A DNA stretch of 64,000 nt from Struthidea cinerea (lineage: Eukaryota > Chordata > Aves > Passeriformes > Corcoracidae). The notes under the pieces were generated by a model that was given only the letters and a program-made list of their open reading frames with translations, was not told the DNA's origin and ran no database searches. How positions within the stretch are numbered: position 1 is the first letter of the stretch; each line of letters opens with the position of its first letter. The stretch is taken from positions 5,009,361 through 5,073,360 of the forward strand of contig VZTI01004088.1 of NCBI GenBank assembly GCA_013397865.1, given 5' to 3'. Below, piece after piece: positions 38,830 through 52,900 of this stretch. Made by a program: the position numbers and the translations under genes.

Positions 38830-41800
38830 AGGTGTCCATCATGGTACACACATAGTGTGTCCTTTCTGACAGTGTGAACTTAAAATGAACAACATAGCTT
38901 GTTTCTTTAGACAAAAGCCTATATATTTGAAGCTAAAGTGCACAAAATCACAAGGGGATGATGATTATGTGGCTAAACACACCACAGTTGGCTGGGGGAG
39001 ATGTCAGGGACTTCGTAGTGAGAGGGAAAGAGCTGAAGCTGAAAACCTCAGAAGCTGATTTTCTCAGATTTTCTATAAATATAACTGCTCTTTACTGTGT
39101 TTAAACACTTTGGATTAGCAGCTACAGTTCTCTGAATTCTGCATTTATTTGTCTGAAGAAGGTAGGTGCTGGAAAAGCAGAGAGGTTCAATATAACTGTT
39201 TCTGCTGGGTTTTGTACTCTGTACTGAGGTCCTGCCACGAACAGATTCCAGCAGGGAACTAACATTACAGTATCAAGACTTAGGACCTGATTCAAGTTGC
39301 AGTCCAGTCTACTACAGAATGAAATCAGCTGCACTTCACACTTCTGCAATCTCCTCTCATCTGTAGAGATCACAACCTTATCCTCTTTCATTCCTTTTTT
39401 GGGGGTTGAGAGGAGGAATAACGGAGCTTTTCCGGGCCATCTATATATATGTAGCTCGAGCATATATCTCTTGCTTTCCTTGTTTTCCTCTGAACCAGGA
39501 GGAAAAGTCTTTCCATTGAAATGCTAATAGAGGAATAAACTGTATAATAAGACTGCATCCCCTTTGGGCCTACATGTAATTTACACATAAAATGAAATTT
39601 CACATGGCCTTGTTTCATAGCATATTTGTTTAATTATCCTTCTTAAAAGCCTTTTTCAATTAATTTTCAATATTTAAAAAAGGAATAAAAATGCCAATTT
39701 ATCTGTGTACCTGATAATTAAGTACAGTTTGGGGAATAATTACATTATCTAATAGAGGAAATTTGTCCAGCTCTAATAACTGGCATTTTTCAACAGTTTT
39801 TCTTGCTTTCTTGTTTTCCAACTGCTCTAATTCAAAAGAAGTTTACATTCTGCGTGTGTCAGTCAGTCCTCACTCATCACATCAGACACTGAGCAGTTGA
39901 CCAAAACAGCTCTGCCTTTGCTGACAATGACTCAGGAAAGAATGGACAGATGCAGGCTTGAATCTCTCCAAGAGGGCCATTTGTACAGTTCTATTATATA
40001 CACCAGTAAAAGTATAACAATAGAACCAAGAAAGTATTAAGTTTTTCATCACCTCTTACCGACTTTGAGAAACCCCAGTCTGGCTTACTGTGTAGAATTC
40101 TGAGGTTTTTTTCCAGGAACGCTGGAACATCCTTGTTCGATATCAGTGGGAACAGATGTGGAAGAGAGCTATTCAATAGATAATCACATGGCAGTGCATT
40201 GAGGAAAAAATAAAAAAGGAAAAAAAAGGAAAAAGAAAAAAGTTGTTTAGCATAGTCGAGAAAGTACCAAGAAAGATAGAATTACTGTCTGAAAATACAT
40301 GTTGCTGGGATTAGTACCAAAGACAAAAATCTCTAAAGCAGTGAGGTCCAAATAGCAACTTTTGGGTCAAAACCAGCCTGCTGATTTTTCCATTGAGGAG
40401 GTAAGGAAGAGCTCTACGTGGCAAATATCCTGCCTGGACATCCATTTCCCTCCTTCTCCATATGAGTGGCCTAAATTGGCTGTTACAGCCTGGTACAATG
40501 CTGTGAAGGGGGTGATGCAGTGTGGAGGAGTTCTCCTGCAGGTAAAGCATGGTCCCAGCTGCTGCCATTGCACCAGCTCACTACAAATGGGGAAGCCCCA
40601 GTTCCAAATCCAGCTTACTCATCCGTGAAAGCTGGAGCAATCTGATTAGAACTAAAGGGATATATGAAATGGAATGAGCAAAAGCAGCAGCTTGGGGTTT
40701 CAAGGTAAATAAATGGAGATGGCTGGACACAGCTAATATTGGCTACTATTGCGTACTGCGGGGCAAAACAAGGCTCATTGGTTCTTCAAGAACCCAGAGC
40801 CTTCTTTAAAGTCACTAAGGAGCAGTCAGTAGTAGAATGGACTCCACACAGCTGTGGGGTCCTCTGCCACAGAAGGAGCTGGAACTTTCTCATATGGGCC
40901 AGAGACATAATATCAAATATCTGTTCTATCCCCATAAATGGAACGGCTTACCTACTGAGCAATTATGCTAGAGTGTGGGAACCCTTTTGTCATTTAAAAG
41001 ATTTAGTAAACAGCAGAGAGTTTCACCTTACTTCCTTTGAGAAGATTTTCTAGCTGTATGAGCTGTGGTGTTCTGTTTCTGCAGCTGAGCTAGAGGCAGT
41101 AAGATAGAAAACATTCATGTCATGCGTTTCACCAGTCTCAGGGTTGAGTGAGGGCTGATTTGTGCAACCAGGATGGTAGGGGAAAAAATAATGAGAAAGT
41201 ATTAACGAAAATTCTTCTCGGTCAGTTTTTCCAATGCCATTATTACTAGTTGCCAGGCTCTGTTTCTGTTGCTGAATCATGTTAGGAATGCAAGGGGAAC
41301 AATAGGGTTTCAGGTCAAGTACTTGCCAGCTGCCTGACAAGGTAAAGATCAGGTTTTATTCAAACAGCAAACATCTTAAAATAAAGCTTGGTTTCTCAGC
41401 TAATGCTCTCCACTCCCCAACAATACAATTCTTCTCTCAGTCTGTAGCCCTGGTAGAAGAAATAGTAGCAAAAAAAACCCAAAAAACCCTTGAGAAACAA
41501 GCCTACCAGCCTTATTTAAAGGTTTCTTCGCACCTTCTCCTACTTCTTTCTCTGCTTCTGGATTATATCACTTCACCTTGTAGTTAATCAGGCTGGTGCT
41601 GACAATTAGGCTTGTTAACACTTTCCTTTCAGAAGGCTTGTTCTCCAATTAGGCTGTCTGCCCCAGTCCAGGCAGCCAGAACATAATGTGACTGTTCCCT
41701 GTATTTAGTCCCAACAGCGTCTTCGAGGACACCCAGCAGCTAAGGGTAGAGCTGTTAACCCCTGAACTGTCAAGGCAAACTGGACAATAAACCAGCTCAA

Positions 41801-44800
41801 TTTATAATTAAAAATAGTAATATTTTTAAAATATCTGTATTTGTGTATGTGTGGTTTGGTGTGTTTTTATTGTTATTTTTGTTTGTTTGTTTGTTTTTAA
41901 AGGAATTAAAGTTCCAGCTAAGTACCTTGTAGGTGTCACAAAAATGCCTGTTCAAAGTCTGTTGTAAAAAGTGTTTGGTATTCAGTGGATGTTAAATACC
42001 TAAGAAGCTTAGGCATCTAATTACAAATTTAGCTACTTACATATGGGAAAATTTAGCCTGGAATGCTTTCTGTGCAACTGAATACTCATAATCTATGTTC
42101 AGTTGCTGTACCTGAAAGACCAGTTACATTTATTTCTGAAAAAGAAATACATTCTTCTTTATTACATATAAGGTCCTTCAGTCATGAATCAAAAGTTTCT
42201 ATTACACCCAAAAAACTACACAAATCTGGGATCCTTTTTCTGTCCCGAGAACCAGCTCTTGTTGTTTAAGGAATGCCATTTTAAACGACAGAAGCAGTAA
42301 TGACAAAAAGGTGAAAAAGATGATTAGCTGCATATTATTCTGCTTCCCTTTCTGGACCTGGAATGGAAGCTGTGTGTGATTACAGCTGCAGTACAACTGA
42401 ACCATAATGCTATCTTGGATATGTCATACATTCAATTCTATCACAAATAATTTGCTGCCTTTGCCTTGAATAAGGTCTCACAGGCTAAAGTCTTAATTCT
42501 GATTACAGCTGTTCTCCATGCAGCCAACATCCTATTTATCCTCCCAAGCTTGCACACACTGTGTTGTCTCTGTGCTGATTGCTGTCTGTTAATTTGATAT
42601 ATGAATTCTGGCTTGCCTCGGTAAAGGACCATAAAGGATCAGATGATGATGATGTGGACCTGAGAAGTGTTTCATAGCCAGTGGGCAGTGAATTTTAGTT
42701 GTATCAAAGCATATACCCAGGCTGGGACCATGGCACCAAAACTACTCTAAGGGCAATACTGTACATCATATGGCTTGCTTTTCAGGTCATAACCTGTGTG
42801 TTTCTGTTTGGACATATTAACAATAATAGTCAATGGAATCCATGATTGCTGATGACATAAAAGTGGATCTATAGACTGAGTGGTCATGAGGAGTGACTGG
42901 AGTTTTTGTTATAGCACTACAGTCTAGAGTTTGTCAGTGAAATGGCTAGATGTCAAATGATACCTGTCAAACACAGAAATGTTTAACTCCATTCTTGTGC
43001 TAGTATCTGTACTAGCAAGTTAACACGATTACTCCTCCTGCTGAAGGTGAAGCTTCTGACTAAGCATTTATAGCCTTATTAAAAATAAAAGAATGCACGA
43101 AAAACACTATAAAAATAAGTATTCTTCAAATCAGTCAAATTTTCCCAACGTTTACTTTATTCCTTACCATATTTCCCCCATGCTCTGCACCTGGGGGCCA
43201 TTTATTTTGGTAGTAATTACAGAAGCTATTGATAATGCTAACATACAAACATCAGCTGCTTTCCATGCTGCTGGAGACTTTGTGGTTCACTTTCATAAAG
43301 ACTTAATTGAAGAGCACTGCTAAGGAAGGCAAAATAGACACTCCTTAGCTTGGTTTGATGAGTTGAAGCTTCACTGATTCTTTTGTGGAATAGCAACAAT
43401 AGCAAGAATACAATTTTCAACAAATTAAAATTTAAGAACAGCTACTCTACAGTCTCTCAGTGGGTTAGCTCCTAGTTATGTTTGGTTGAAAATGATGTTA
43501 TAATCTTGACTTTTGTTAAAAGTAAAATATTAATGAGTATTTCGTCTCTTACAGTTATGCAATATCAAATGTCCATCTGAATGAATCTGGCTTCATTAGC
43601 TCAAAAAAATATTAAATTTCCTCCAAAGCTGCCTCTGTCTTAACACCTCTGTAATTCAACTTTTTTCTTTAGGAATTGAAACACTGCTGACAGGTTTCAG
43701 TGGGCATTGTGTACAACTTTTGATTTTGATAACACATAAATAGAGTATAGAGAAAAATAGGCATATACTCCCTGGCATCAAACAAAACTGCATGATCCTT
43801 CTTTTCAGACAGCCATTCCTATCCAACTCCACTGCAGAGAGGACAGCACAGAAAAGTAGTGGATACAGGAATGATGGAATTGTGGAGGAATGTAACATAA
43901 TGCAGAGAATATCAAGGGTGTTGTAGAAGTTGAAAGCAAGGGAAAGAATCCTGAGGTACAGAGATGTGGAAAGAGTATTCTGTAAAGCTGGCCAAAGATG
44001 TCATGCTCAAATATCTTTTTCCTAAGACAATGGTGTTTTTGACAGAACAACAATTTTTGTGAGAAGATTTGTCATTTGGGGGAACATTTTACATTGCTGA
44101 TATATTTCAACAGAACAAAACACAAAAATTTTGAGAGATGAAAATTTGAGCGATTTTTTTTCCTGGCAGGTAGTTTTAAGGAGACAACATAGTTCTTGGG
44201 TCCTTTTTAAGGAAATAAAGGACCATTCCCTTCAAAACAATTTCTACAGTATTAGGATGAAGACAGGAAGGGGAAGGGTGCTAAAAAGACAAACAAAAAG
44301 AACAGATCTTGGAAGTAAAATATGAAAAAAAGAAGTGGCATGTCATATGTCTGGGAGAATTTTAATGGACAGGAAAGTGATCAGTGTGAACAAATAACAA
44401 GAAGTCAAGAAAAGCAAATAAATGGAAAAAAGATGGTGCAAAAACATATGGGCAAAACCACATCCTTCTCATGATTCCTGGTAAAGATAGTAGAAGTTTT
44501 GGTTTTGACATTTTAGGTCTGCCAAGAAACTCAGTGTTTCAGCTAATAAGTTCACTGTTTTGCTTCAATTTGTGCTTTTCTTAATGGAGTCATCTTTGAA
44601 ATCAATAGGAACAGTTAATGCCTGCATATCAAATGGCAAGAAAAAAGCAGGTGCCATCCTATATGTAGAGCTGAAGCACAGCTGGGGTGCAGTGTATGCC
44701 CACCCCAGCCATGCCTCGTGTGGTTTTTATCATGTCCTTCAAAACTGTGGACTGCACTGCAAGACAAGGCACAGGAAGAGAATTGCAGAGCCACTGCAAG

Positions 44801-46200
44801 CCTAGGGGAAATCCTAGGGCTGATGTCTAGATTTTTTGTTTTACTCACAAGTTGTTACTGTATGCCCCAGCTTCTCCAGCTTCACCATGCTTTGCCCCAC
44901 TGTATTTATGGTGCTTACACACTTCTGTGCCTTTTCCTTTTGTTTTGCCTGAGAACCCCACTGCTGTAACTCATGCCCCTTTCAGCTCTCCCTTCTCTGT
45001 GGCAGCTCTCCTTTGCTACCCCAGTTCTGATCCCACCTTTGTGCTTTTTGGCAGCACTCAGAAGCTTCTCAAAGCCAGAGTTCAAAGGAAATCCCAGAGA
45101 AGAAAGGCTACCCAGGGCTGTGCATTTGCCAGCTTAAGCCCAGTTTTTAGCTCCTATCAGGATTTATTGTATAATGTCAATGTGTTACAGCAACACAATC
45201 CTTTCCGTAGTCTCCTGAATAAACCATCTCAGAGGAGTTTAAAGGTAAAAGCCTACACCCAGTGTTTACAGGGAGTCCTGTAAGAGACTCGTTTGTGCTC
45301 TAAAAAATAGGGAAAAATGTTAACTGCCATAACTAAATATCTAAAATAAAAGAGGAGACTAAGCATTTCACCTAGTGGGAAACTTTTGCTGCAGACAGCA
45401 GTAAAACACAGACTACAACACAAGGGAGGAGCCACTGTAATTGCCTTTTGCTGTGATCTCTAGATTTTTGATTGAAAGGATCATGTCTAGGGTTCTATGC
45501 TCGTTCTTTTCTCATAAGCTCTCAGTACTTAGAAGTCTTTTCTTCCACTCTTAATTTGCCTGGAGCAAGGCTTTTATGTAGACTTTTAGCCAAGAGGCAC
45601 CTGCTGAAATATTCATTGGTAGAAATTGTGCCATGGGTGTTTTTCCCCATTTGTCCAGTTCTACGTCATTAAAATAAGGTTGAATGCAATGAAAATAGGA
45701 TTTGACACAGAAGAATGGCATTCTCTCAAAAACTTTATATAATAGGCAATTAACCCTTTTCAGTGCAAGAATTGAAATACTCAAGATTGCTGAATAGTAT
45801 CCTCTCTCAATGGCCCTTTAGCACCACATCAAAACTGAATTGAATATTATAACTTCACAAGGTAGAAGAATCAAATTTTAATCTACAATCTTTGATAAGG
45901 ATGATTTAAAGATTTTGATATTTTACTTTTATACTGATCTCTACCTAAACATGATGGTCATTTGAGAAAATGTAAAATCCATGCATCTTTAAAATCTTAT
46001 AATGTGTACCTAAAATTCATTCTTTCCTTCCTGCCTTCTCATAATACTCAGTTGGTCATATGAAATTATTCAAAAGACATTTTTTGTTTGGAATTTGGTC
46101 CGGGAATGAAAATAGAAGTATTACAAAATTTCAAAGGATAAAAATTAAATTGAATCAAAGAGGATCCCAGATATATACAATTAAACCTGGAATAGTTTTG
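38830..46200. other. Unique non-coding sequence
   Basis: AT-rich sequence without recognised genes. Contents noted are an A-rich purine run at 40205-40240, a TTTG repeat at about 41878-41896, and a purine-rich stretch at 43840-44340. The open frame at 44852-45283 (143 codons) shows no domain, and its Ser/Pro/Phe/Leu-rich composition reflects pyrimidine-rich DNA. Confidence 0.5.
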
Positions 46201-46204
46201 ACCT

Positions 46205-46314
46205 TATACAAAGCTGGCCTCAAAGCTCATCCGTTAGCCTTGCTTTGAGCATGGGTCAGGTGAACTCTGTGTGAACTCTGTAGGTCCCTTCTGATCAAAA
46301 TCGTTCTATGATTT
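46205..46314 (+). mobile_element. CR1 LINE 3' end fragment
   Basis: TTAGCCTTGCTTTGAGCATGG leads into GTAGGTCCCTTCTGATCAAAA and ends with GTTCTATGATTT, matching the CR1 3' end in plus orientation. The 11-base string GTGAACTCTGT is duplicated in tandem inside it. The terminal octamer is still visible. Confidence 0.7.
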
Positions 46315-48233
46315 ATTTTATTATTGTAATGGAAGCAGATACTCAATGTGCAGAGAGGAGTAATTTTTTAAAAAACAGAGTTTAAATTTAATCAGTTAGC
46401 AGCAGCAGGAGGTAAAATAAAAGTCTCCAGTATGATATTATTTCACCCTGCGTTTTAGGGGCTAATCCTAGGCCTGATCTGAGAGTCTTCCCAAGAATGT
46501 AAATCCAATTACATATAAGAAATTTCCTTGTAGACATACTGGAAATTTCTTTGCATTTACTTGCATGGTTCCTATCCGATTTTGTTATCTGATAACACAG
46601 ACACATAATACTTTAACAATCTTTCTCTTCTCTAAAGATCTCAAAGAACATGAAGAGCAGTCACAAATTAAACCCTGTAAAAAATAGGGAAATATTTTGG
46701 TTTTGCACATGTATCAGTGTAAAAACAGACACAAAGAAATCAAGCCATTTTCTCAAGATTTTTTAATGAAAATAAAGGGCAATTGCAATTGTGCATCTAA
46801 ATGATGTAGCACAGGGCTTGAAGCCTGTGGGTAGCAAAGGCTAGAACACTTTCATATGACATGTCTCTGCCTCCTTGGCTTCACAACTCTGGACTGTTTA
46901 GAAAACTAGGTAAGTTATAGCAAATCTACTACAACTCAATGAAAAGATATTTTTTTCTCTCATAAGTGGTCATTTGTATAGGTTACAGTTTGTGAAAAGT
47001 TTTAGATATATATCCTTATTCAGCAAGCATTCTAACATATGCATTACAAAATATCTAAGTTCAAGATTTAAATAGTTTAAAGTTAAGCAAGAGAGTTTAA
47101 TTTTAAAGCTGGACAATGAGATAGTTGTTGGTGTTTTGCTGATGGGAAGGAGTCCAGACCCATAAGACGTCGTCTCTGGGTAACTGCAATCTTCCCTAGA
47201 CAATATCTGGAGGGATATATAAATAGATAAATAGATATATACGTGGAAGATGCTGCCTCAAGGTCTCCAAAGTGAGGCGCATCTGTGCTAGCCCAGTGAG
47301 AAATTTCCAGAGCACAAGTCCAGTCATTCAATGCTATCTGAGTCCTTTATCAGTCCCTGAGGCTCCTTTTTGAATTTGACCACAAGATTTCTCAGAACAG
47401 AGATGGTGACCTGAACCAGGGGCTCTAAGGTCCACACGTGCAAACCTGATGGGAGCTCTGCAGTGTGTGCTCTGCACTGTCAGACACAGGCCCGGGCTGT
47501 GCTCTGTCCTGCTTTATTCCGAAAGGAAGGAAGTGCAGGGAAAGATCCAAAAGACACGATCCAAAGGCTTTGATTCTTTTTCAACCGTAACCAAGCTAGG
47601 AATGATACATTTGGCATGAAGTGTCTAACCTTTTGGCCTGCCAATTACAGAGAAAAAAAATCCAACCACTTCAGTTGCTTCAGATATTTCCTAAGATGCA
47701 TGAGAAGAGAACTTGACACTCTAGGAGTAATGTGCTGGATTTACCCTTTTTGGCAAAGTGAGACTGTATTCCCATCTTTGGGCAGTAAAAATGCTGAGAA
47801 AAGGCCTTGTCTGCAGGACCTCACATCCTATGAAAATGCTGTAGATGTATCACCAAATTCTGCTCTCAGGTACCTTAGTGTATATCTGGAGATGCTTTAC
47901 TGAAGTGAATGGCTGTGATTCCAGCTTTACAGCAACATCACTGGCAGTAGATTTTGGCCTTTGGCTGCTTTTTTCAGACTTTTCTCAGTGCATAGTAGCA
48001 TATGTGCTATTTCAAAAGAAAAAAAAGTCGTAATGTTGCCATGATAGAAGTACAAGTGCAGCCAAGGGTGTTAGAGCACAGTGCTTGATTAGATCAAAAT
48101 TGCCTAAGACAAGACTGACTGCTTCATTGACTTAACACAGCTGTAGGATCTGAAAGATTCTGATGGAAACAGCACCAGAGCTCTCCACAACCTCCTTTAA
48201 AACCAGCCTCTTACACCCAAAAAAAAAAAAAAA
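46315..48233. other. Unique non-coding sequence
   Basis: No gene or transposon is recognised. A short GATA/AAAT-type repeat lies at about 47214-47240. Confidence 0.5.
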
Positions 48234-48282
48234 NNNNNNNNNNNNNNNNNNNNNNNNNNNNNNNNNNNNNNNNNNNNNNNNN
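48234..48282. other. Assembly gap in a poly-A tract
   Basis: Forty-nine N lie between runs of A on both sides, so the missing sequence is most likely an A homopolymer or A-rich repeat. Confidence 0.95.
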
Positions 48283-49569
48283 AAAAAAAAGCAAGGAATG
48301 AACTACTAGAAACTGCAGTAAATGAGAAGCAGAGTTTTAATGGATAAATGTAAAAATATTTTTCTAAAGCAAAGCAAATACCCTGATAACTACTTAACAC
48401 CACTGAACAGCAGTCAGAAAATTACAATCTAATAAAAAGGCAGTTGGCATAATTGGTAAATGAACTTTCTCTGCTACTCCACTGTACTCCGTCCAACCTG
48501 ATATGTTAGCAACAGAATAAGCTTCACTTAACCCTTGGACTGGATGGCTGAGGAGTTAAATACAGCAATTCTGATTATGATAAATAAAAAGAAATGGAGA
48601 ATAGCAATAAAGTGCTTTGCATCCCAAGAGTATGAAAACATTTAAAGTTTATGGATCTGGCACAGGAAAGAATGATCATGATTACAGCTGGATTGCATTT
48701 TGGTATTTAAATTGTGATCTTTGATTGAACACAGTCAGTTTTTCTAACTGGAAAAGCAAATTCATTCCAACTTTTTTTGGTCTTAATTCACTTATTGACC
48801 ATTTCAGCAGTGACTTTTCCAAATATGTTCCCAATATTCAGCAAGAATTTGCTGGTTTCAGTCAATTATCCTGCCAGTGCATGTGGATATGCAGATATGG
48901 GATATGAAGACCTTCAGAATGAATTAATTTAAAACTCAAGTGAATGCTTGTGGAACTGTTCTGCAATAACCTCTACTCATATTAGAGATGCAGATCCCTT
49001 TTGGACAGTTGCAGGAATCCCATGTGTTGTATGGGTATGTTTGGGAGAAAAAAGAAATCCTTTCCTGCCCCTACACCTCAGTTTCTAAAATGTTCTCTTG
49101 GGAGCACACAGTGTGTACATATGGAGTTACATAGCACACAAGCTTTCTGACATTTTTACCTCCTTCTTTACATCACATACTGAGAAATTCACCTGAAAAA
49201 AAGCACTTGTTAATGGTTCCTAATGTCCTCTACTTTCTCATCCGAACAATGGCAAACAATGAACTGCAGCAGGGAGAAAATTTGCTTCAATAATGTTGTT
49301 TTTCACTCTTCTTATTAAAATAAACTCTAGAGAGCAATTAGATACACATTATTACTGCTAGTGTAGCTTTGGACAAAATATTCACTACTGCACCCCAAAT
49401 TTAAGCACATATCACAGTGACTCAAAACCCACCAAATAGTTTTGTTCTTGAAAACTGAAGAACAGAAATGGCCTTTAGCAGAGTATTTCCAATGCTTTCA
49501 TTTAGGTTGAAGATGTTTCCACTAAATTGTTGTCACATCTCTTTGCACACAGATCTTAAATATTGCAAA

Positions 49570-49616
49570 AACAATGATTGTTATAAAAAATTTGCATTAA
49601 ATTGAATTTAATTGTT
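49570..49616. promoter_or_regulatory. SOX palindrome with octamer motif
   Basis: AACAAT and ATTGTT form an exact inverted pair around one G at 49570-49582. A perfect octamer ATTTGCAT (POU-factor site) follows at 49590-49597, and another ATTGTT at about 49611-49616. SOX and POU factors often act together, although the spacing here is wider than in the classical composite site. AT-rich context raises the chance background. Confidence 0.25.
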
Positions 49617-49938
49617 CAGTGACATTCAATGAGGTATTTTTCTGATATGGATCAAATCTTGTATTCATAGTTCTCTCAGGTTTGGTATTTCCAAGAACTA
49701 GAGTGATAACCTGTGACAGATACAGTTTGTCCTTCCTGTTCACTGATATCTTTAAAAAGGCAGACAGCATGTAGGATCAATACCATATCTACATTTACCT
49801 CTGAAATTAGAAATAACTTATTATAGACATGGGAATTTTACATGAATTGACAGAAGTACAACAGAAACATTATATGCCATTTCTGTTACAGAAAGACATT
49901 GGGACAAAAAAACCCCCAAACCTAGAAACAAACCCCAA

Positions 49939-49966
49939 CAAACAAACAAACAAACAAACAAACAAA
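49939..49966 (+). repeat. (CAAA)7 microsatellite
   Basis: Seven CAAA units run without interruption, followed by AACA. It is simple-sequence DNA. Confidence 0.9.
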
Positions 49967-52900
49967 AACACTCCTGGAAAAAAAATCAGGATAAGAGGCT
50001 AATGCTAGTTAGTGCCCATCATTGAGGTTCCATCAGAAACTGGATATAAAAGAATTACAGCAACACACCTGAAAACTCTCTGAGATGACAGAGTCTTTAG
50101 GTGATTACTTGGCATGCTTGGGTTCTTCCACAACTTACATCACAGAGAGTGAGGACAGCTCTATGTACTGGCAGTTATTTGTGGAAAACCTGGGCACAAT
50201 TCTTTCTTGCCAAACTGTGTAAGGTCTTCCCTTTCATTAAATTAAACTGTACTAAAAACTTATTCAACATTAAGATTGGGTTCATGGAGAAAAAAAGGCC
50301 TCATAGAGTTACTCTGCAGTCACCATTCTCTTTTCCAGGGCTGGAAAAACCTGTGCACATGCTTTTGTTATACAGAAATGGTCACAGAAAATTACCAAGA
50401 TTTCCCTAATTCCTTTTCCTAAAAGTCTCTGTGGAATTTGCTTTACTCATTTGAATTCATAGATAGTACTTCTCTAAAGTACCAAAGATTTATCCAACTT
50501 TTTGTGTTTAAATATGGAGCTGAAAACCCTAATCGCAATTTAATTTGACTAAATACTTACATACTTTATGGTCAATCATCCACATCTTTTACAAGGTTCC
50601 TTGGCTTTGGAATTACTAATCTCAAATGGTACTATATATGAGCCTTGTCTAACATGACATATATTGAAACAGACTGTGGAACGATCACTTAGAGATGAGA
50701 ACCTTGCTACAGTTTTAGTGAACCAAAGCTAAGAGGCAAATTATTCAATTATAGTAAATTTACAGTAGCTTAATATTTGATAAAAGTGGTTCTTCTATCA
50801 TCAGAGCATCATATGGAAAACCCTTGAGCAGCAAAATAGCTCTAGAAATGCCAAGGATGTTTTAGCCACTTACTAAGAAAATTCATCTGTCCTGATTTTT
50901 TATGAACACTTTGGCTCTTTGTACAGTAATGCCTATAAAGACATTTTTGGTTAGTGTATTGATGGTCCAATTTACCTGGGATAGCAGTGCACCAGAGAGA
51001 GCAGTGTTAGTGGAGATAGTTATGGTAGAATTTGTGGCCCTGTAATTAACCCAGGGGCTGTCAGTGCTCTGGGTGGCACCTGTAGAAACATCTAATGCAA
51101 AGAATTCTGCTCTCCTCTTTCAGTATAACATTGAGAAGTCTGTGGGAGGGGGAGGATGTCAGTCCTGACTTTTTCCACAACATACACCTCAGATCGCTGT
51201 AATTTGTCCCAGTCTGTTGTATGTCTCCCCTACAGATCTGACCAAGTGAGATAAGATGCTGATAGTGAAGTCAACCAAAAGAGTTTTGTAGGACAGGCAG
51301 TACAGGCTCATGAACTTGAAAACACTCAAGCTTACGGGAAGACATCAAAAAGTCCCTCTTTTAAAAATCAGTGGTTTGTCAGTGTTCTTCTGAAGCCATT
51401 ATTAAGTCTAAATTCAACAACTGATTTAATGCTTGTATAAATACAAGAGTAACAGATTGCAGTGTCTTTCAGCTCACCAATTTGTTCTGTAATCAGCAAT
51501 CCAGATGCTCACTTTCCAAAATGGAGGATGTCATGATGTACAGACTCAGTGGTGATGCAGTTATAACACATATATCCCAGAAAACCTTGTATGGAGCAAC
51601 TACAGCTGCTGGTGACAAAGCTGTGAACATCAATTCCTTTTAAGAATCATCTCCCAAGTCACTTGCAGTTTTCACTCCAGAAATTAAAGAAGTTCTATGA
51701 ATGGCCAGGAAAATGTAACATCTTTGGCTCAGATGAAAAAATTATTTACCAGTACTAATTCCTGCTCACCCTCAGACCATGTAGAATTGGATAAATGCAT
51801 CAGGCCTTTTTTTTTCCCTCTCCCTTTCAATGAGTGTTGTAAGCAATAAAAGTTTAGCACAAGTTCACATATACCAGTGTCCTCTGTGCAGTACTTTAAG
51901 TGAAAGGATAATGTATGAGTGAGTATAATAAAGATTTGTTTTTTTCATAATATGCGCACCAAGCAGTTCTTTGGAAAGTTTTTTGTAGTTAGGAGTGTAC
52001 TAAAGAGAGCTATCACTAAAAGGCAACTACAAAAATCCTAATTTTCATTGTTTTTGTTCTACTCTGGATTCCTGAACTGCTCCTGATTCATATCAGCAAC
52101 CAATCAGCATCAGCAAATGATGCTATGCCTAGAGTGCTCATTTATCATAGAATTAACTCTCTGTTATCTTTACTTCTGTAGCATTTATAGTAAGTTGCAT
52201 TGCAGTTCTCTTTGATTTAGCTGCTTATTTATTTTTAAGTCTGAATATAGCAGACAATACTTTTGCTATAGAGCAGAAGGTATGTATGATGTTATTGTTA
52301 CTACTACTGTCACTTATTAAGATAAGCCTTTACCTTTCTATTTTTCTCATTGTAATGGGCAATTTAAGCCTGACTAAGCAAAAAGATGTTATCTGTAAAG
52401 TGGAGAAGATGTGTTTTTCTTGCCTTTTAACCCAAGAATTGTCGATTTCTTTCAGCCATAACAGGGCTTGACACTTAGGGCAGCTCAAACCTGCTTTGCA
52501 TACAGTGAATTCCTTCAATAGCAGCATGAATTGTGACAGGGACTAATTAGAATTTCCACCCCCTCTATTCAACGCTTTTATTTTTGATGAGTGCCAGAAC
52601 CAGTAGAGGAAGTTCAGCTAAAGCCAGATAAAGAAATTAGTCCCCGGTTTTGGAAGTTGAGGAAGAAGGTGTACATTGCAGTAGGTACTTCTGAGCATGT
52701 GTGTTTGTGAGTGTGGTATATACATATTTGCACCTTTATTCCTTTGTGTTTGATACACAGCTGTTTGTCACCTTGTAACATTCGAGAGCAATACATGCAG
52801 TGACTTCCAGCTGCTCCTTCAGGGTATTCATCCAGACCCCAAGGAAACTAGGGACAGTCTTCCTGGTTGCTTTACTTGTTCTTAACTTCTAGTTTTATAT

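Noticed and set aside
44852..45283. 143-codon plus-strand open frame
   Set aside because: Composition is dominated by Ser, Pro, Phe and Leu from pyrimidine-rich DNA. It has no domain, no splice context that extends it, and no similarity I recognise.
52232..52271. 40-base possible micro-exon before a GTATGT donor
   Set aside because: Signals are good, but its phase (0 to 1) does not fit the 56771 exon and nothing else supports it.
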